64,000 bases of DNA, taken from Psilocybe azurescens (Eukaryota > Basidiomycota > Agaricomycetes > Agaricales > Agrocybaceae). This document shows positions 41,943-53,400 of the stretch, piece by piece. The position numbers were made by a program, and so were the translations under genes. Numbering within the stretch: the first letter of the stretch is position 1; each line of letters opens with the position of its first letter. The stretch covers positions 1 through 64,000 of the forward strand of contig JAJIRX010000231.1 in assembly GCA_023853785.1 (NCBI GenBank), read 5' to 3'. The notes under the pieces were generated by a model. It made no database searches. It was given only the letters and a program-made list of their open reading frames with translations, and was not told where the DNA came from.

Positions 41943-43298
41943 GCAAAGTGTTATAGGAAAATACTTAAGTGGGTAAAACTATCAAACTCCGGGGACACCC
42001 TAAAGCTTTTGATACCAAGCTATAGTCAAAAGGCTATAAGTGGATGAACTAATTACTCATGTATGGTAACAAGTCAAAAGATGAAGGAAACTGAAATGGG
42101 TTATCGCGGATCTAAGTCATCTTGTTTATCTAACACTGAAAAACAAGATGTAAAAGAGCAACGAGTAGACGGTAGTTACTTTGGATCACAACCGATTCCA
42201 AAGTTAAGGTGTACTCTAATGGGCGGCGAAAGTCGTTATCAAATCAAAATCCTTTCTAAACAATTAAAGAAAAGGGATTTATCTAATAATTTTTACCCTA
42301 TTAAGCCTAAACAGCTAGGAGAGGTAAAATGCAAAAAGGGCAACTCGAGCCCTGGTTTATAACTGGATTTACAGATGCTGAGGGCTGTTTCTCTGTCTCA
42401 GTAAAACCCGATGCCAAATTAAGAACTAAGATGAGAGTTTCTCCTGTTTTTATATTACAATTACACGTAAAGGATTTAGCTTTATTAGAAAAAATTAGAA
42501 AAACATTAGGTGTAGGAAAAATAAGAATTGTTGGGCTATATATGTGTAACTATGTTGTAGAATCAATTAAAGAATTACAAGTAATTATCAAGCATTTTGA
42601 TAAATACCCGCTTATTACAGCTAAAGCTTCTGACTATATTATTTTTAAACAGTGTTTTGAAATGATTAAGCTGGGTGAACATTTAAGTGAAGAAGGGATT
42701 TTAAAAATTTTAGGTCTTAAAAGTTCACTTAATTGAGGGCTTTCCTTTAAATTGAAAGAAGCTTTTCCAAATGTAGTAGCCGTAAACAGGCCGGAGTATA
42801 AATTTAAAGGTACAATTGAACCTTTCTGGGTAGCTGGATTTACTAGTGGTGAAGGGTCTTTTCATTTAATTATTAAAAAACAATCGACTAAAAAAAGTTA
42901 TAGCGTCTCAAATAGATTCTCAATAAAATTACATATAAGAGAAATAGAAGTTATTAAGGCTCTTATTGCCTTTTTTAAGTCCTATACTACGGAAGTTAGC
43001 CCTAATGGAATAACTGCTTATTCCTCTAGTAATATTTATATACTTGAAAATAGTGTAGGTCTTCAATTTTCAAACATCTCACACATACTTAATACAATAA
43101 TTCCGTTTTTTGAAAAATACCCTATAGTAGGTCTAAAAAACTCTGATTTCGCAGATTTTAAAATAGTGGCCCATATGGTTAAAAATAAAGAGCATCTGAC
43201 TCCTGAAGGTTTAAACAAAATATTAAAGATAAAATCCACCATGAATCAACTTAGATCCTGGTAAATTTTAATTGCATGATAAATTTGAAATAGCCATG
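41943..43298 (+). mobile_element. rnl intron 1 (group I), paralogue of the nad1 intron
   Basis: Inserted after GGCAAGTTCACCT with the exon resuming CATAAGTTTGACGACAAG. The core is 5' of the ORF (AAACTCCGGGGACACCC at 41983, AGTGGATGAACTAATTACTC at 42040, CGGATCTAAGTCATCTTG at 42106). The 3' end is ATTGCATGATAAATTTG then CCATG. The same blocks, nearly identical, occur in the nad1 intron at 62049-63454. Confidence 0.88.
42329..43264 (+). CDS. LAGLIDADG homing endonuclease, rnl intron 1
   Basis: Double motif: WFITGFTDAEGCFSV (about 42352) and FWVAGFTSGEGSFHL (about 42822). Linkers IIKHFDKYPLITAKASDY and LGLKSSLNWGLSFKLKEAFP match the nad4L and nad1 intron enzymes. TGA at 42734 is Trp (LNWGL). 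Open from ATG 42329 to 43264. The nad1 homologue carries the preceding region (MGHRGSKSSCLS..., here from 42063 in another frame) in the same ORF. The start may therefore lie upstream, with one base lost in the AAAAAGGG run near 42332. Confidence 0.88.
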
Positions 43299-44592
43299 CA
43301 TAAGTTTGACGACAAGAGGTACCTATATTATTATTCAATTTATTCTTATTTTTATTTATTTATATTTAAATATAAGAAACTTTAATTTGTTAGTTATCAT
43401 TAATAACTATTTTTATTTTCTCTTTTTTGCCTTTACTTTGTCGGTTTTACCGACAGCCTCGTAAGAGGCAAAAGCAAAGGTAATAGGAGTAATTCTAAAA
43501 ATAAAATGATAATCCTTTAAGTTGTAAAACTAGGTCTTTCCGAGCGAAAGAGAGGTTTAACTTATTAAATTGTAAACTTATTTTTTGTTATTTAAAATTT
43601 TTAATGTAAAATTTTTATACAGTTTCTATTTTAGGGGAACGAAATAAGTTTACTTTATTGTTTAAATAGGTGGCACAGAATCGGAGGCCCCGACTGTTTA
43701 CTAAAAACACATCACAGTGCAATCATTAATATGGTAGTATACTGTGTGAAATTTGCCCAATGCCATTAATATAAGAGAAGTTATGTTTAGTGACTAATCG
43801 AAAATCTGGTTAATAGCGGTCTTAACTATGAGGATCCTAAGGTAGCAAAATCAGTTGGCCATTAAATGTGGTCCGGTATCAATAATGTAACGATGGTCTC
43901 ACTGTCTCTACAACTTGCTCAGTGAAATTGAATTACGCGTGCAGATGCGCGTTGCCTCCAGGGGGACGGGAAGACCCTATGCAGCTTTACTGTAGTTAGT
44001 TATCATGTGGATCTAGAACAATTAAGTTTAATAATGAATAGGTATATCGAAAGATTTTTGGAAACCTTAAAAACTTAATTGGGTTCGTATTTACCTTAAA
44101 ATTAAAAAAAAAAGGGAGAGTTGACTAATTGGCAGTTTGACTGGGGCGGTCGTCTTTAATAGAGTAGCAAAGTACATCCAAATATTTTAATAACATAAAA
44201 AATTTTTTTATAAAAATAGCACCAAAAATTTTATTACTTTATTTAATAATAGTAAAATATAATTAAGTATTTAGTAATAAAATTTATTGTTCTAAATTAA
44301 CTTTAGGTTAAATTTTAACCTTTAGCGGATTTTTACTAATATTTTTTTTTAATATTATAAGGTATAACTAGAAATTGAATGGAGATCAATCAACCAGTGA
44401 AGGGTTGTGTAGAGCTCAATGGCGGAAAGTATACTTAACTGAAAGACTCAAAAGTCGCACAGATACGTAAGTAGGGCATAGTGACCCCTCGCTATAGTAT
44501 GGGATAGACGGGGATCAATTAATAAAAGTTACGCTAGGGATAACAGGCTGATAGCCGACGAGAGTACACATTGTCTCGGCTGTTTGGCACCT

Positions 44593-45139
44593 TTTTTTTT
44601 AATTTTTACATTTTGCTCTCCTCCTAAGGGAGGAGCTTTTATTATTTTTATTATTATTTTTAACCTATTCATTTGGAGAATATAAATTAGCCCCCAGTCT
44701 TTCGTCAGTTGTTAAACTAAGGGGAGGGGTAAAATAAAATATTAATATAGTAATAAAATGCAAAGGTCGCCTAAGCGAAGAAGACATAAAATTAACATCG
44801 GGGAATTTTAATAGCAATATTAAATTAGAAGTTGGCTATATGCTGGAACCTCCTTAGAGCTTTCAAGACTAGTTTATAACAGTGAAAATTTGAAAGATTG
44901 GAAAATCAGCAGGGAAGTTAAGTATAATAGGTATAAGCTACTGTAAGATATTTAACCCCTCAACGACTACACGCCAATATCCAGAAGCTTTGTAATTGTA
45001 TTCTTACACTGGATAAAGATATAGTCTAAACTTAGCCGAAAGGTTAAGAATTTAATTTATTACCATCTATTGCCCTTGCAAAGGCTTCCTTTAATCCAAT
45101 GGAGAGTCTAAACGAGGTAGGTTTAAATTAAATATAATG
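44593..45139 (+). mobile_element. rnl intron 2 (group I, no ORF)
   Basis: Splits GTTTGGCACCT|CGATGTCG. Core: TATATGCTGGAACC (44836), AATCAGCAGGG (44904), CAACGACTACACGCC (44961), GATATAGTC (45020). About 547 nt, without an endonuclease reading frame. Contains a CGCCTAAGCGA repeat near 44767. Confidence 0.9.
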
Positions 45140-45655
45140 CGATGTCGACTCATCCTATCCTCCGGGGGAAGAAGCTTGGAAGGGTTCGGCTGTTCGCCGA
45201 TTAAAAGGGTACGTGAGTTGGGTTTAATACGACGTGAGTCAGTATGGTCCCTATCTTCTGGAGGGAAAATTAGTAAAGGGGGCAGACCTTCTAGTACGAA
45301 AGGATCAATAGGCTGTGTTTCTCTAGTGTACCAATTGTTTGTAAATATTATTAACTATTTTAAAGTAAGGAATAATATAGCAAGGCATAGTTGGGTAGCC
45401 ACAAACATAATAGATAAGTGCTGAATGTCTATAAAGCAAGAATCTAACCCCTAGATACTAAAACGTTAAAAATTTTATAACTATATTAATTTTAAATTTT
45501 TGCCTTTGGCCTTAAAATTCAAAGAAAAAAACAAAGGTTAATAAAAGCTAACTAAATTAACGGTAATTAAGAAATAGATTATTTCTAGATAGGCTACAAA
45601 TGTACGTATTGTAAAATATTTAGTTTAGTAGTACTAATTTGTAAAAAAACTTTTT

Positions 45656-45999
45656 GTTAATAGTTATCATATACCTTTTTTCTCTCTCCCCTTCTCACTT
45701 ATTAATTAAATTGAATAAGTCGCTCCAAGGAGGCGAGGACACATTCCCTTATTTATACCTTTTTAATTTGATTAAAAAAGAGGGATAAGTGACCCTCGTC
45801 TTAGCGATAAATATAAAGGGGGGGGAGGGGAGGGGATGAACCCCTTATAATTTTAATAATAAAAAAATATAAATCACTTTATGTTTATTAAAAATTTTTT
45901 AATCTTTTAAAAAGGATAAAATTTTTATTATCTAATTAATAAAAAAATTCTTATTTTATTAGGTTTATAGGTAAGCAAAGGATAGTCTGTTTATATAAT
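45656..45999. other. Spacer after rnl
   Basis: No gene. AAGTCGCTCCAAGGAGGCG unit at about 45717 and a G-rich tract near 45818-45835. Confidence 0.6.
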
Positions 46000-46072
46000 G
46001 GTCTTATGGCTGAGTGGTTTAAGCGAGGTACTGTTAATACTTTTTACAGAGGTTCAAATCCTCTTAAGGCCT
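46000..46072 (+). tRNA. trnN(GUU): tRNA-Asn(GUU)
   Basis: Cloverleaf with acceptor GGTCTTA/TAAGGCC, anticodon stem AGGTA/TACTT, loop CTGTTAA (anticodon GTT) and T arm AGAGG-TTCAAAT-CCTCT. Confidence 0.92.
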
Positions 46073-46256
46073 TAAACTTTTAATATTATTTTTTTTAATG
46101 GTTCATACAATCTCGCTTAGGCGATATAAACATATCTATTTTTCCACTTGTCCGTAGGATTGCTCTCGTGTATTCTTAACACCTAATTACCCCCTCGCTT
46201 AGGCGATATAATTTCTAGTTATACCTTTTTTAATTTAATTTTTTAATTTTAATTTA

Positions 46257-46329
46257 GGAGTGTCGTATAGTGGTTAATATGTTGATCTCCAAAATCGAAT
46301 ACAGGTGTTCGATTCACCTCACTCCTGTT
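46257..46329 (+). tRNA. trnW(CCA): tRNA-Trp(CCA)
   Basis: Cloverleaf with acceptor AGGAGTG/CACTCCT, anticodon stem TTGAT/ATCGA, loop CTCCAAA (anticodon CCA) and T arm AGGTG-TTCGATT-CACCT. An unmodified CCA reads only UGG, matching the TGG-only Trp usage of the core genes but not the TGA codons in intron ORFs. Confidence 0.95.
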
Positions 46330-46496
46330 TTAATAAACTTAAAAGTTAAAAAAAATAAAAATATTAATTTTAAGACTATTATTAAAAATTAAGAATAAGA
46401 ATAGGAATCCCTCGCCTTAGCAATATTTTTTTTTAACTTTTGATATTTTTATCGCGCCAAGGAGGCGAGGGAATTATAATTATTAAATAAATTGAA

Positions 46497-46579
46497 GGGC
46501 AGGTGATCCGATTGGTAATGGTGGTTCTCTGTAAAAGAATTGGTTAATCCCATAAAAGGTTCGATTCCTTTACTGCTCA
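46497..46579 (+). tRNA. trnY(GUA): tRNA-Tyr(GUA)
   Basis: Class II cloverleaf with acceptor GGGCAG/CTGCTC, anticodon stem TTCT/AGAA, loop CTGTAAA (anticodon GTA), a long variable arm and T arm AAAGG-TTCGATT-CCTTT. Confidence 0.93.
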
Positions 46580-46943
46580 AGAATAATAAATAACTAATTT
46601 TAAATTTTTATAGTTAAATTTAGTCCCTAAAAATACCTTTTTTTTTTTAATGGTTTTTAATTTAGCTTAATTTTATTTATATTTTTATTAAAACTTCTGT
46701 AGTTAAAGCAACAGCTTAGGCTAACATAAGCAAGGGGGGGGAAAAATAGAAAGCAAGTTAATGACTTGTTAAAAAATAAAGGGCCAATATTTAAATAATA
46801 ATAATAATAATATTAATGGGTAACACTATCCCACTTTTCTAGGTACCTCTTTGCGTCTCCCTTATTTTTTTTTTTTACTATTATTTTTAAGAATAAAGTA
46901 TAAAAGAAGGTGGGGAGGGGTTGGTAGAAGATAAATATAATAA

Positions 46944-47017
46944 GAGAGAGTATCCTAATTGGTTAAGGAGCTTACTTTGGGAGTAAGATGTTGCGCGTTC
47001 GAGTCGTGTCTCTCTCG
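46944..47017 (+). tRNA. trnP(UGG): tRNA-Pro(UGG)
   Basis: Cloverleaf with acceptor GAGAGAG/CTCTCTC, anticodon stem CTTAC/GTAAG, loop TTTGGGA (anticodon TGG), T loop TTCGAGT. Confidence 0.93.
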
Positions 47018-48481
47018 AACCTTTTATTTTGTCTTTTTATTGGCTCTTGTTAAAGCGACCCACTTTTAAAAATGGGGTAATTAAAAGAGGGTTAATAATT
47101 CTTAAATAAGTATTATAAAAAAATAATAATATTGAATAACTAAGGTAAATTAAGATAAATATGACTAAATTAATTTAGTGGAAAAATTTAGAGAAAATAT
47201 AAAAATATAGTATTACTTATCTCCCCCCCCCCCTCCACCCTTCCAACCTTTGCTCCCTCTTTGATCCTTAGCATACTCGAAAAGCAAAGGTGGGCGAAAG
47301 GAGGAGAGCGACTCGCTTATTCTTTATTCCTCTCCTTACCTCTTCCCCCCCCCCAGGGCCCAGGGGAGTTATCTTATTATTTCTGCTTTAATTTTTTTGT
47401 CTTCTAATCGCATACTTATTTTTAATCTATTTAAAAAGTTATAAATAAGTAATTTATTCTTTAGTTTTTAAAAGTAATTTTAATTTAAAAATAAAAGGGG
47501 TACCTCGTCCTCTATAAGCTAATTACGGAGAGCAAGAATGGAAATAAATAAAAAAAGAGTTTGTAAAAGACGGAAATAAATAAATAGTAGGGAGAAAAAT
47601 ATTATTTAACACTTACCCTCATTAAATTAAGGGGATAGTTTGTTACCTTTTATTAAAGCAAAAGCTTCAATTAGCAAAAAAAAAGGGATAAAATTAATAA
47701 TAAATGCGAGTATATCTCTGCTTCTTTAATTTTTATAAATGTAGTAGCCCCTTTTTAAATTTTATATAATAAAAAGGAATAGGGCGCAACAGAAATGTTT
47801 TCAACTACAGTTTTATGGAGAAAAGTAAAGGAACGGAGGTGCGTTATTAATTTAATAGAAAAAAGTGATAGACTATATTTTATTAATAAATATCCTTATC
47901 TTACTATTTATATTTAAATTTATTTATAAGCATCTATTTTTATAATAATTATTGGAAATAAGGTATATTATTAATTTAGTTACCTTATTTCAGATATTAC
48001 TTTTTCCTATTTACCCCTTAGGTAGAGAAACAAGAGGTTTAAAAGATTTATCCTTTTTTATGTCTTTTTTTTTTAAGGGGGGGGGGAGAGTTTAAGTAAA
48101 TTAATTATAAATATTTGAGGCTATTTCAAAATTTGGTTTATAGAATTTTTAACCTCCTTAATTACTACACTTTTGTGTACTTTTAAATTATTTAATTTCT
48201 TCTTAAATTGTTCTATTTTATTTATTTTATCTAAATCAAAATATCCCTAACTCCTAACTTCTCATAGAATAAGCTATTGTTTTCAACAGCATAAGAAACG
48301 GAGTTAGGGAGAAACGTATAAACGGAGCATAGATTAAAATATAAACGATGCAAAGGGAGTTTAATTTTTATAAAAAGTGTTTATTAATTTACCCCTCCTA
48401 GTATGCGAAAAGTATATCTGGATTAGATAAATAACTATTGGTTATTCAACCAGGTAAAATTTTAATGTTATTAGGGCTTAA
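47018..48481. other. 1.5-kb gene-free spacer
   Basis: No gene seen. C11-C12 runs near 47222 and 47345, a G9 run near 48078, and repeat copies TTTTCAACTACAG near 47800 and GCTATTGTTTTCAACAGC near 48272. Confidence 0.6.
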
Positions 48482-48554
48482 GCATCTTTAGCTTAATAGG
48501 TAAAGTGGCTGTCTTCGAAACAGTAAGATGTAGGTTCAATTCCTATAAGATGTC
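48482..48554 (+). tRNA. trnR(UCG): tRNA-Arg(UCG)
   Basis: Cloverleaf with acceptor GCATCTT/AAGATGT, anticodon stem GCTGT/ACAGT, loop CTTCGAA (anticodon TCG) and T arm GTAGG-TTCAATT-CCTAT. Its 3' end lies 3 nt before the inverted nad2/nad3 copy, so the duplication breakpoint is at the tRNA end. Confidence 0.94.
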
Positions 48555-48556
48555 AA

Positions 48557-49114
48557 ATATTATTTAAAAATTATTAAATTATTATTTACTTATCCATCCG
48601 AAGTATCACCTCTTTCAGGCTCCGTAGGAGACGACTTGTCTCCCTCTTATATAGGATCTCGCCAAAATCTAGGAGACAATATTAAAGGGAACTCCATTGG
48701 AGGCGAAGTAGAAATTAAATTAACTAATTTTCATAGTTTTATTATTTCAACTTTAACTTTATTTATTCTATTATTCTTTATAAAACCCTCAATAATCTTA
48801 AATAGTACACAGTTACTAGCTTTATCTATATTTTATATTTAATGAATAACTTAATTTTTATTTTTATTTTTGTTCCTTTTTTAGCTGCTGTTTTATTAGC
48901 TTTAAATGTTTTATTGGCTAAACATAAACCAGATGAAGCTAAAGTTTCAGCTTATGAATGTGGATTCACACCTATTTTCGGACAAACTAGATCGACTTTC
49001 CAAATCCATTTTATGATTGTTGCTTTATTATTTTTAATTTTTGATCTGGAAATATTATTACTATTCCCTTTAGCTGTTTCTTTATATCAAGTTTCTATTT
49101 TTGGATTTACTATT
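48557..49114 (+). pseudogene. nad2/nad3: Inverted partial copy of nad2 3' end and nad3 5' part
   Basis: Matches the minus strand at 5607-6164 with no difference noticed. It includes the nad2 tail (SPSYIGSRQNLGDNIKGN ... LLALSIFYI), the TAATG overlap and the first 91 codons of nad3. The nad3 frame then leaves homology after GFTI and ends ILSID-stop at 49129, so both genes are truncated. Functional copies are at 5508-7752. Confidence 0.94.
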
Positions 49115-49504
49115 CTCTCTATAGACTAGGCTATTCAAGACTTATTGGGATAAATTAATTTTAATTTAAATTAAAATTAAAATTTAATAAATACACTGTA
49201 AACAAGTAGGTATAACAGTACTAGGGGGGGGGGGGTTTAAATAAATAAAATAGAAAGGCAATGGATCTAATGTAAATATAATAGTAAAAAAAAAAATAAG
49301 GGATTATCAGGAGGGGAAAAATAAACCTTTTAATATTAAATAAATATAAATACGGGACCCACTATTTACTTATTTTAAATTATTTAATTTAATTTTAAAA
49401 GAAGTTAAAATAAGGGATAGGTTAGGTTATTTCTTTTACCTTTTTTATATTTTTAAATAAAATTGTGATATTTAGATTAAATTTGATTAATTTCATTAAT
49501 TTTG
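49115..49504. other. Spacer
   Basis: No gene; a G11 run near 49226 and A/T-rich filler. Confidence 0.55.
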
Positions 49505-49574
49505 AGCCTTTAATTTAATGGTAGAATGGTTTCTTGATGAGGAACTTGTAGGAGTTCAAATCTTCTAGGGCTTA
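49505..49574 (+). tRNA. trnI(GAU): tRNA-Ile(GAU)
   Basis: Cloverleaf with acceptor AGCCTTT/AGGGCTT, anticodon stem GTTTC/GGAAC, loop TTGATGA (anticodon GAT) and T arm TAGGAG-TTCAAAT-CTTCTA. Confidence 0.93.
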
Positions 49575-50412
49575 AAAGGGAGTGGGGACTGGTAAATAAA
49601 AAATTTTAATCTATAAAAAAATTTTTTGTAGGTCTTTATCTTTCTAAAATAAAGCCAAATTATTTCATGTTTTTCCTTTCCAAATGATTTGAAAGTAAAA
49701 AAGTCAAAGATAAGTAAAATGCGATTTAATAATTTTTAAATTGTACTAATTTATTTTTAATTATGATATTTTATCCCCCCCCCATTTACTTTAAAAATTA
49801 AAAAATAAAATAATTCTGTCTTTACATTCTATTAAAAGGAAATGGTTAATAATTAATAATTAATTTATTATTATTAAAAAACAAATAATTGCCCTCGCTT
49901 AAGCGATTAATTTTTGCCTTAATAGTATCCTTTGCTTTCCTTTTCTTATTCCCTTTGCCCTCTTACTTCTTTTTTTTTTTTAATTTTTGTTTTTTTTTAG
50001 TAGGATTGTTTTAATTTTTTAAGTTTAAATATTTGATTAACCCCCCCCCCTATTTAGCTTAGGCAAAGTAAAGGTCTATCTTTTAGGAGCATCTGCTCTT
50101 AGGAGGTATCGGTTAAAATAGAGGGGCCTCATTTTTTTTTATTTTTAATATCTCTTGCTTTAGCTCGCATTTATTTTTTAATATTTAAAAAATCAATCAT
50201 ACTAAAAAAATAAGTAAGAGTGGTAAAGTATAAAATTAATAATAAATAAAGGCAATAGTGTCGCCTTAGCGAATAAATTAATTCCTTTATTTATTAATTC
50301 TTTGATAAAATAAGGAATCCTCGCTTAAGCGATCCCCTTAGGTCGTAAACGAGGGTAAGGAAAAGGATAAAAGGGCAAATTTAAATGGGGTAAACAAAAT
50401 AAAGTCTTAAAG
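49575..50412. other. Spacer upstream of cob
   Basis: No gene. C-runs near 49775 and 50041, CTCGCTTAAGCGA near 49895, GTCGCCTTAGCGA near 50262 and CTCGCTTAAGCGATCC near 50320. Confidence 0.6.
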
Positions 50413-53400
50413 ATGAGAATCTTAAAAACACATGTCTTATTAAGACTTTTAAATTCGTATGTTGTAGATTCTCCTCAGCCAGCTAATTTAAGTTATTTAT
50501 GGAATTTTGGTTCTTTATTAGGAACTTGTTTAATAATACAAATTTTAACTGGAGCTTTTTTAGCTATGCATTATACACCTAATGTAGATTTTGCTTTTAA
50601 TAGTGTAGAACATATAATGAGAGATGTAAATAATGGTTGGTTAATAAGATATACACATGCAAATGTAGCATCTTTCTTTTTTATATTTGTATATATGCAC
50701 ATTGGGAGAGGACTATATTATAGTTCATATAAATCACCTAGAGTATTAGTATGGTCAATAGGAGTAATAATTTTAGTATTGATGATGGCTATGTTATGGC
50801 CAAATTGGAAATATTATGATTTTAATACAATGCAAATGCACACTCATGTTTCTATGACTGGATTAAGTAGTGCTGTTTTACCTTTTAATAAAGCTAGGAC
50901 TAAAGCTATTTATAGAATAGGTCCACACAATAAAGAAATATTAGATATAATTATTTCGGGTATGTTAGGGGATTTCTGGGCAGATAAAATAGAGAGTAAG
51001 CTTTTACATAGTGTAAGGTTTAATATAGAGCAAAGTATAAGTAATACTGCCTATATTCATTATTTAAGTTTACTTTTTTATAAATTAGGGTATTGTTCTC
51101 GACCTGTTCCTACTTTAATCGTAAAAACACCAGCCCCTGTTAGCGGCTTGCCCCTAAGTAAATCAAGCTGCTTAGCTCAGGAGATCTCAACATCACCTAC
51201 TTTGCTCTCGCTACTTTGTTTGGAGATAGATATTGAAAAACGTTTTAATTATAAATTAAGTTTATTTACATTTTCAAGTTTAACTTGGATATATGACTCT
51301 TTTTATATAAATGTAAAGGTAAAACCATAAAAACAGTACCTGTTTTTATAAGTGATTATTTAACACCTCTAGGCTTAGCTCATTGGATCATGCAAGATGG
51401 ATCTTATCAGAAAGGTCAAGGTATATTCATAGCAACTAATAGTTTTACTTATGATGAGTGTCTTTTTTTAGCTAGTATATTAAATAAAAAATATAAATTT
51501 AAAACTTCGGTGATCAAATCAGGCCATACTAATCAATGGAGAATCTCTATTTGAAAAGAATCTATGCCGATTTTACGTGAAATTTTAGAACCTTATTTCA
51601 TAGAAGAAATGAAGTTTAAATTAGGTATTTAATTAGGTATTTTCAAAGTCTCGACATTAGGGCAAAACATAAACTTGTATCTGGTTAGTTTTGGTATAGA
51701 TTTGTCGAAACACCTTGACAGAGGTGTTGGTTTTAGTCTATTTGCCTCCCCTTTTTATCTTTATCCCATTTTATTTATATATTCTTTGGACCAATATAAA
51801 TAAAATGGGAGTCGTTCTGATATTTTTTTAATAACTCCAAAGAGCGAGCTACCCAAAGAAAAACTGGAGCGATTCCCATTTTATTTATAGGAGTCACCTC
51901 GCTTTGCTTTGGTTAGAGCGATATATTTATTAAAAAGATAGACTAAATCTGGCTATATTAGTGAAAACGGTTAAAGAAATACTACCTATTTTTAGACCGT
52001 CGGTTGAGTACACAATCGCTACAGACTGGGTCACTAATGGGTGGCTGCAATGCTGCTTAATGTACAGTCGGGGTTCTTAGTTATAAGATATCACTGCTTA
52101 ATTAAGCAGTGGTAATAGCACAAAAATTTATAACTACTCAAGGCTCTAAATGAAATTTATTAGAAAGAGTGTAAGGAAAGCACTTGGGGATTAATAAATA
52201 GATAGAGTACAAGGTTATTAATATAGGTATATTTTTATTAATAAATTAGAACTAGATAGCTTTCCTGGGTTACGAACATAGCCCAAAATGGTTTAATAGT
52301 GATAAAATTTTAATCTTTAATTCTATAATCCCTTTTTTCTTTATTCTAATAAATCCTTTTTAATAACTAAACATATTAATTTTATATTCAAATCTTTCAA
52401 ATCTTTCAAATTTACAAAAAGTTATAATTATTTAGCTAAGGATCCTAAAATAATTGATAATTTTATTAAAGATAAAAATTTAAATCCTATCTATAAATAT
52501 GATAATTTAGATTCCAAAGAAACAATAGAAAGAGTTTCTAAAGAAATAAAAAACATTAGTGGCATTTATCTTATTCTAAATAAAATAAGTTTAGATTATT
52601 ATATAGGATCAGCATCTACAAATAGAATGTATAGTAGATTTTCTAGACACTTAATCTATTTAACAGGTAGCAAAATAGTAAAATTAGCCATTAAAAAATA
52701 CGGTTTATCTAATTTTTCTTTTTTAGTTTTAGAAATATTTCCAGATATAGTAACTCAAGAGAATAATAAACAATTATTAGATTTAGAAGATTTCTATTTA
52801 AAATCTTTATTGCCTAACTATAACATTTTAACTGAAGCTGGTAGTAGTTTTGGTTATAAACATACAGAAATAACTAGAATTAATATGAAAACGAAATATA
52901 GCTTAGAAAGAAGATTAAGAATAGGAGAATTAAATAAAGGTAAAAGTTTATCTCCTGAAACTATAGAAAAAATTATAATTAAAGCAGTCCCAGCTTTAGC
53001 AGGGAGAGAGCCTTACAATTATACTGACAAAGGAAAGTTAAATTTAAAAAAAGTTCCAAATCTTTATTAGTTTATAATCTAAATGGAACTCTTTATGGAG
53101 AATATATAAGTTTAACAGAAGCCTCTAAAGGTCTAAACTCTAGTTTAAAAACCATAAATAGATGTTTAAAAACAGATAAAAAAATATTAAAAAGACAATG
53201 GATACTAAAATTAAAAAATTAGGATTATTACAATCGCCTTAGCGATAGGATTATTAGGATTATTAGAATTTATTTAATTTTTAACCTTTATTAAATCATA
53301 GTCCCACGAGTTTAAAAAGTCTATGTAACTTCTAGAAGAAAATAGAAATTAAAGTGGAATAATTCGACAGAATTATTGAAGAAATTTATTTTATATTAAT

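Larger units (their letters stand above)
40040..45655 (+). rRNA. rnl: Large-subunit ribosomal RNA (2 introns)
   Basis: Mitochondrial 23S-like rRNA. Conserved elements in order: AAATCAACCGAGACTCCG (40262), AAGAGTTTTGGTAAGCGGTG region, AAGGAACTCGGCAAG (41930), CTGTTTACTAAAAACACA (43695), CTATGAGGATCCTAAGGTAG (43827), GACGGGAAGACCCTATG (43963), GGATAACAGGCTGATAGCC (44537), GTTTGGCACCT|CGATGTCGACTCATCC across the second intron, and CTAGTACGAAAGGATC (45291). Exons are about 40040-41942, 43299-44592 and 45140-45655. Both outer ends are approximate because the terminal helices are poorly conserved. The variable region at 43320-43640 is AT-rich and holds repeat units. Confidence 0.93.

Noticed and set aside
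42063..42362. 99-codon frame in rnl intron 1 as a separate gene
   Set aside because: It covers the intron core and equals the N-terminal part of the nad1-intron enzyme, so it is better read as an upstream, possibly frameshifted part of the same endonuclease ORF.
45137..45424. 95-codon frame
   Set aside because: It lies inside the conserved 3' part of the large rRNA.
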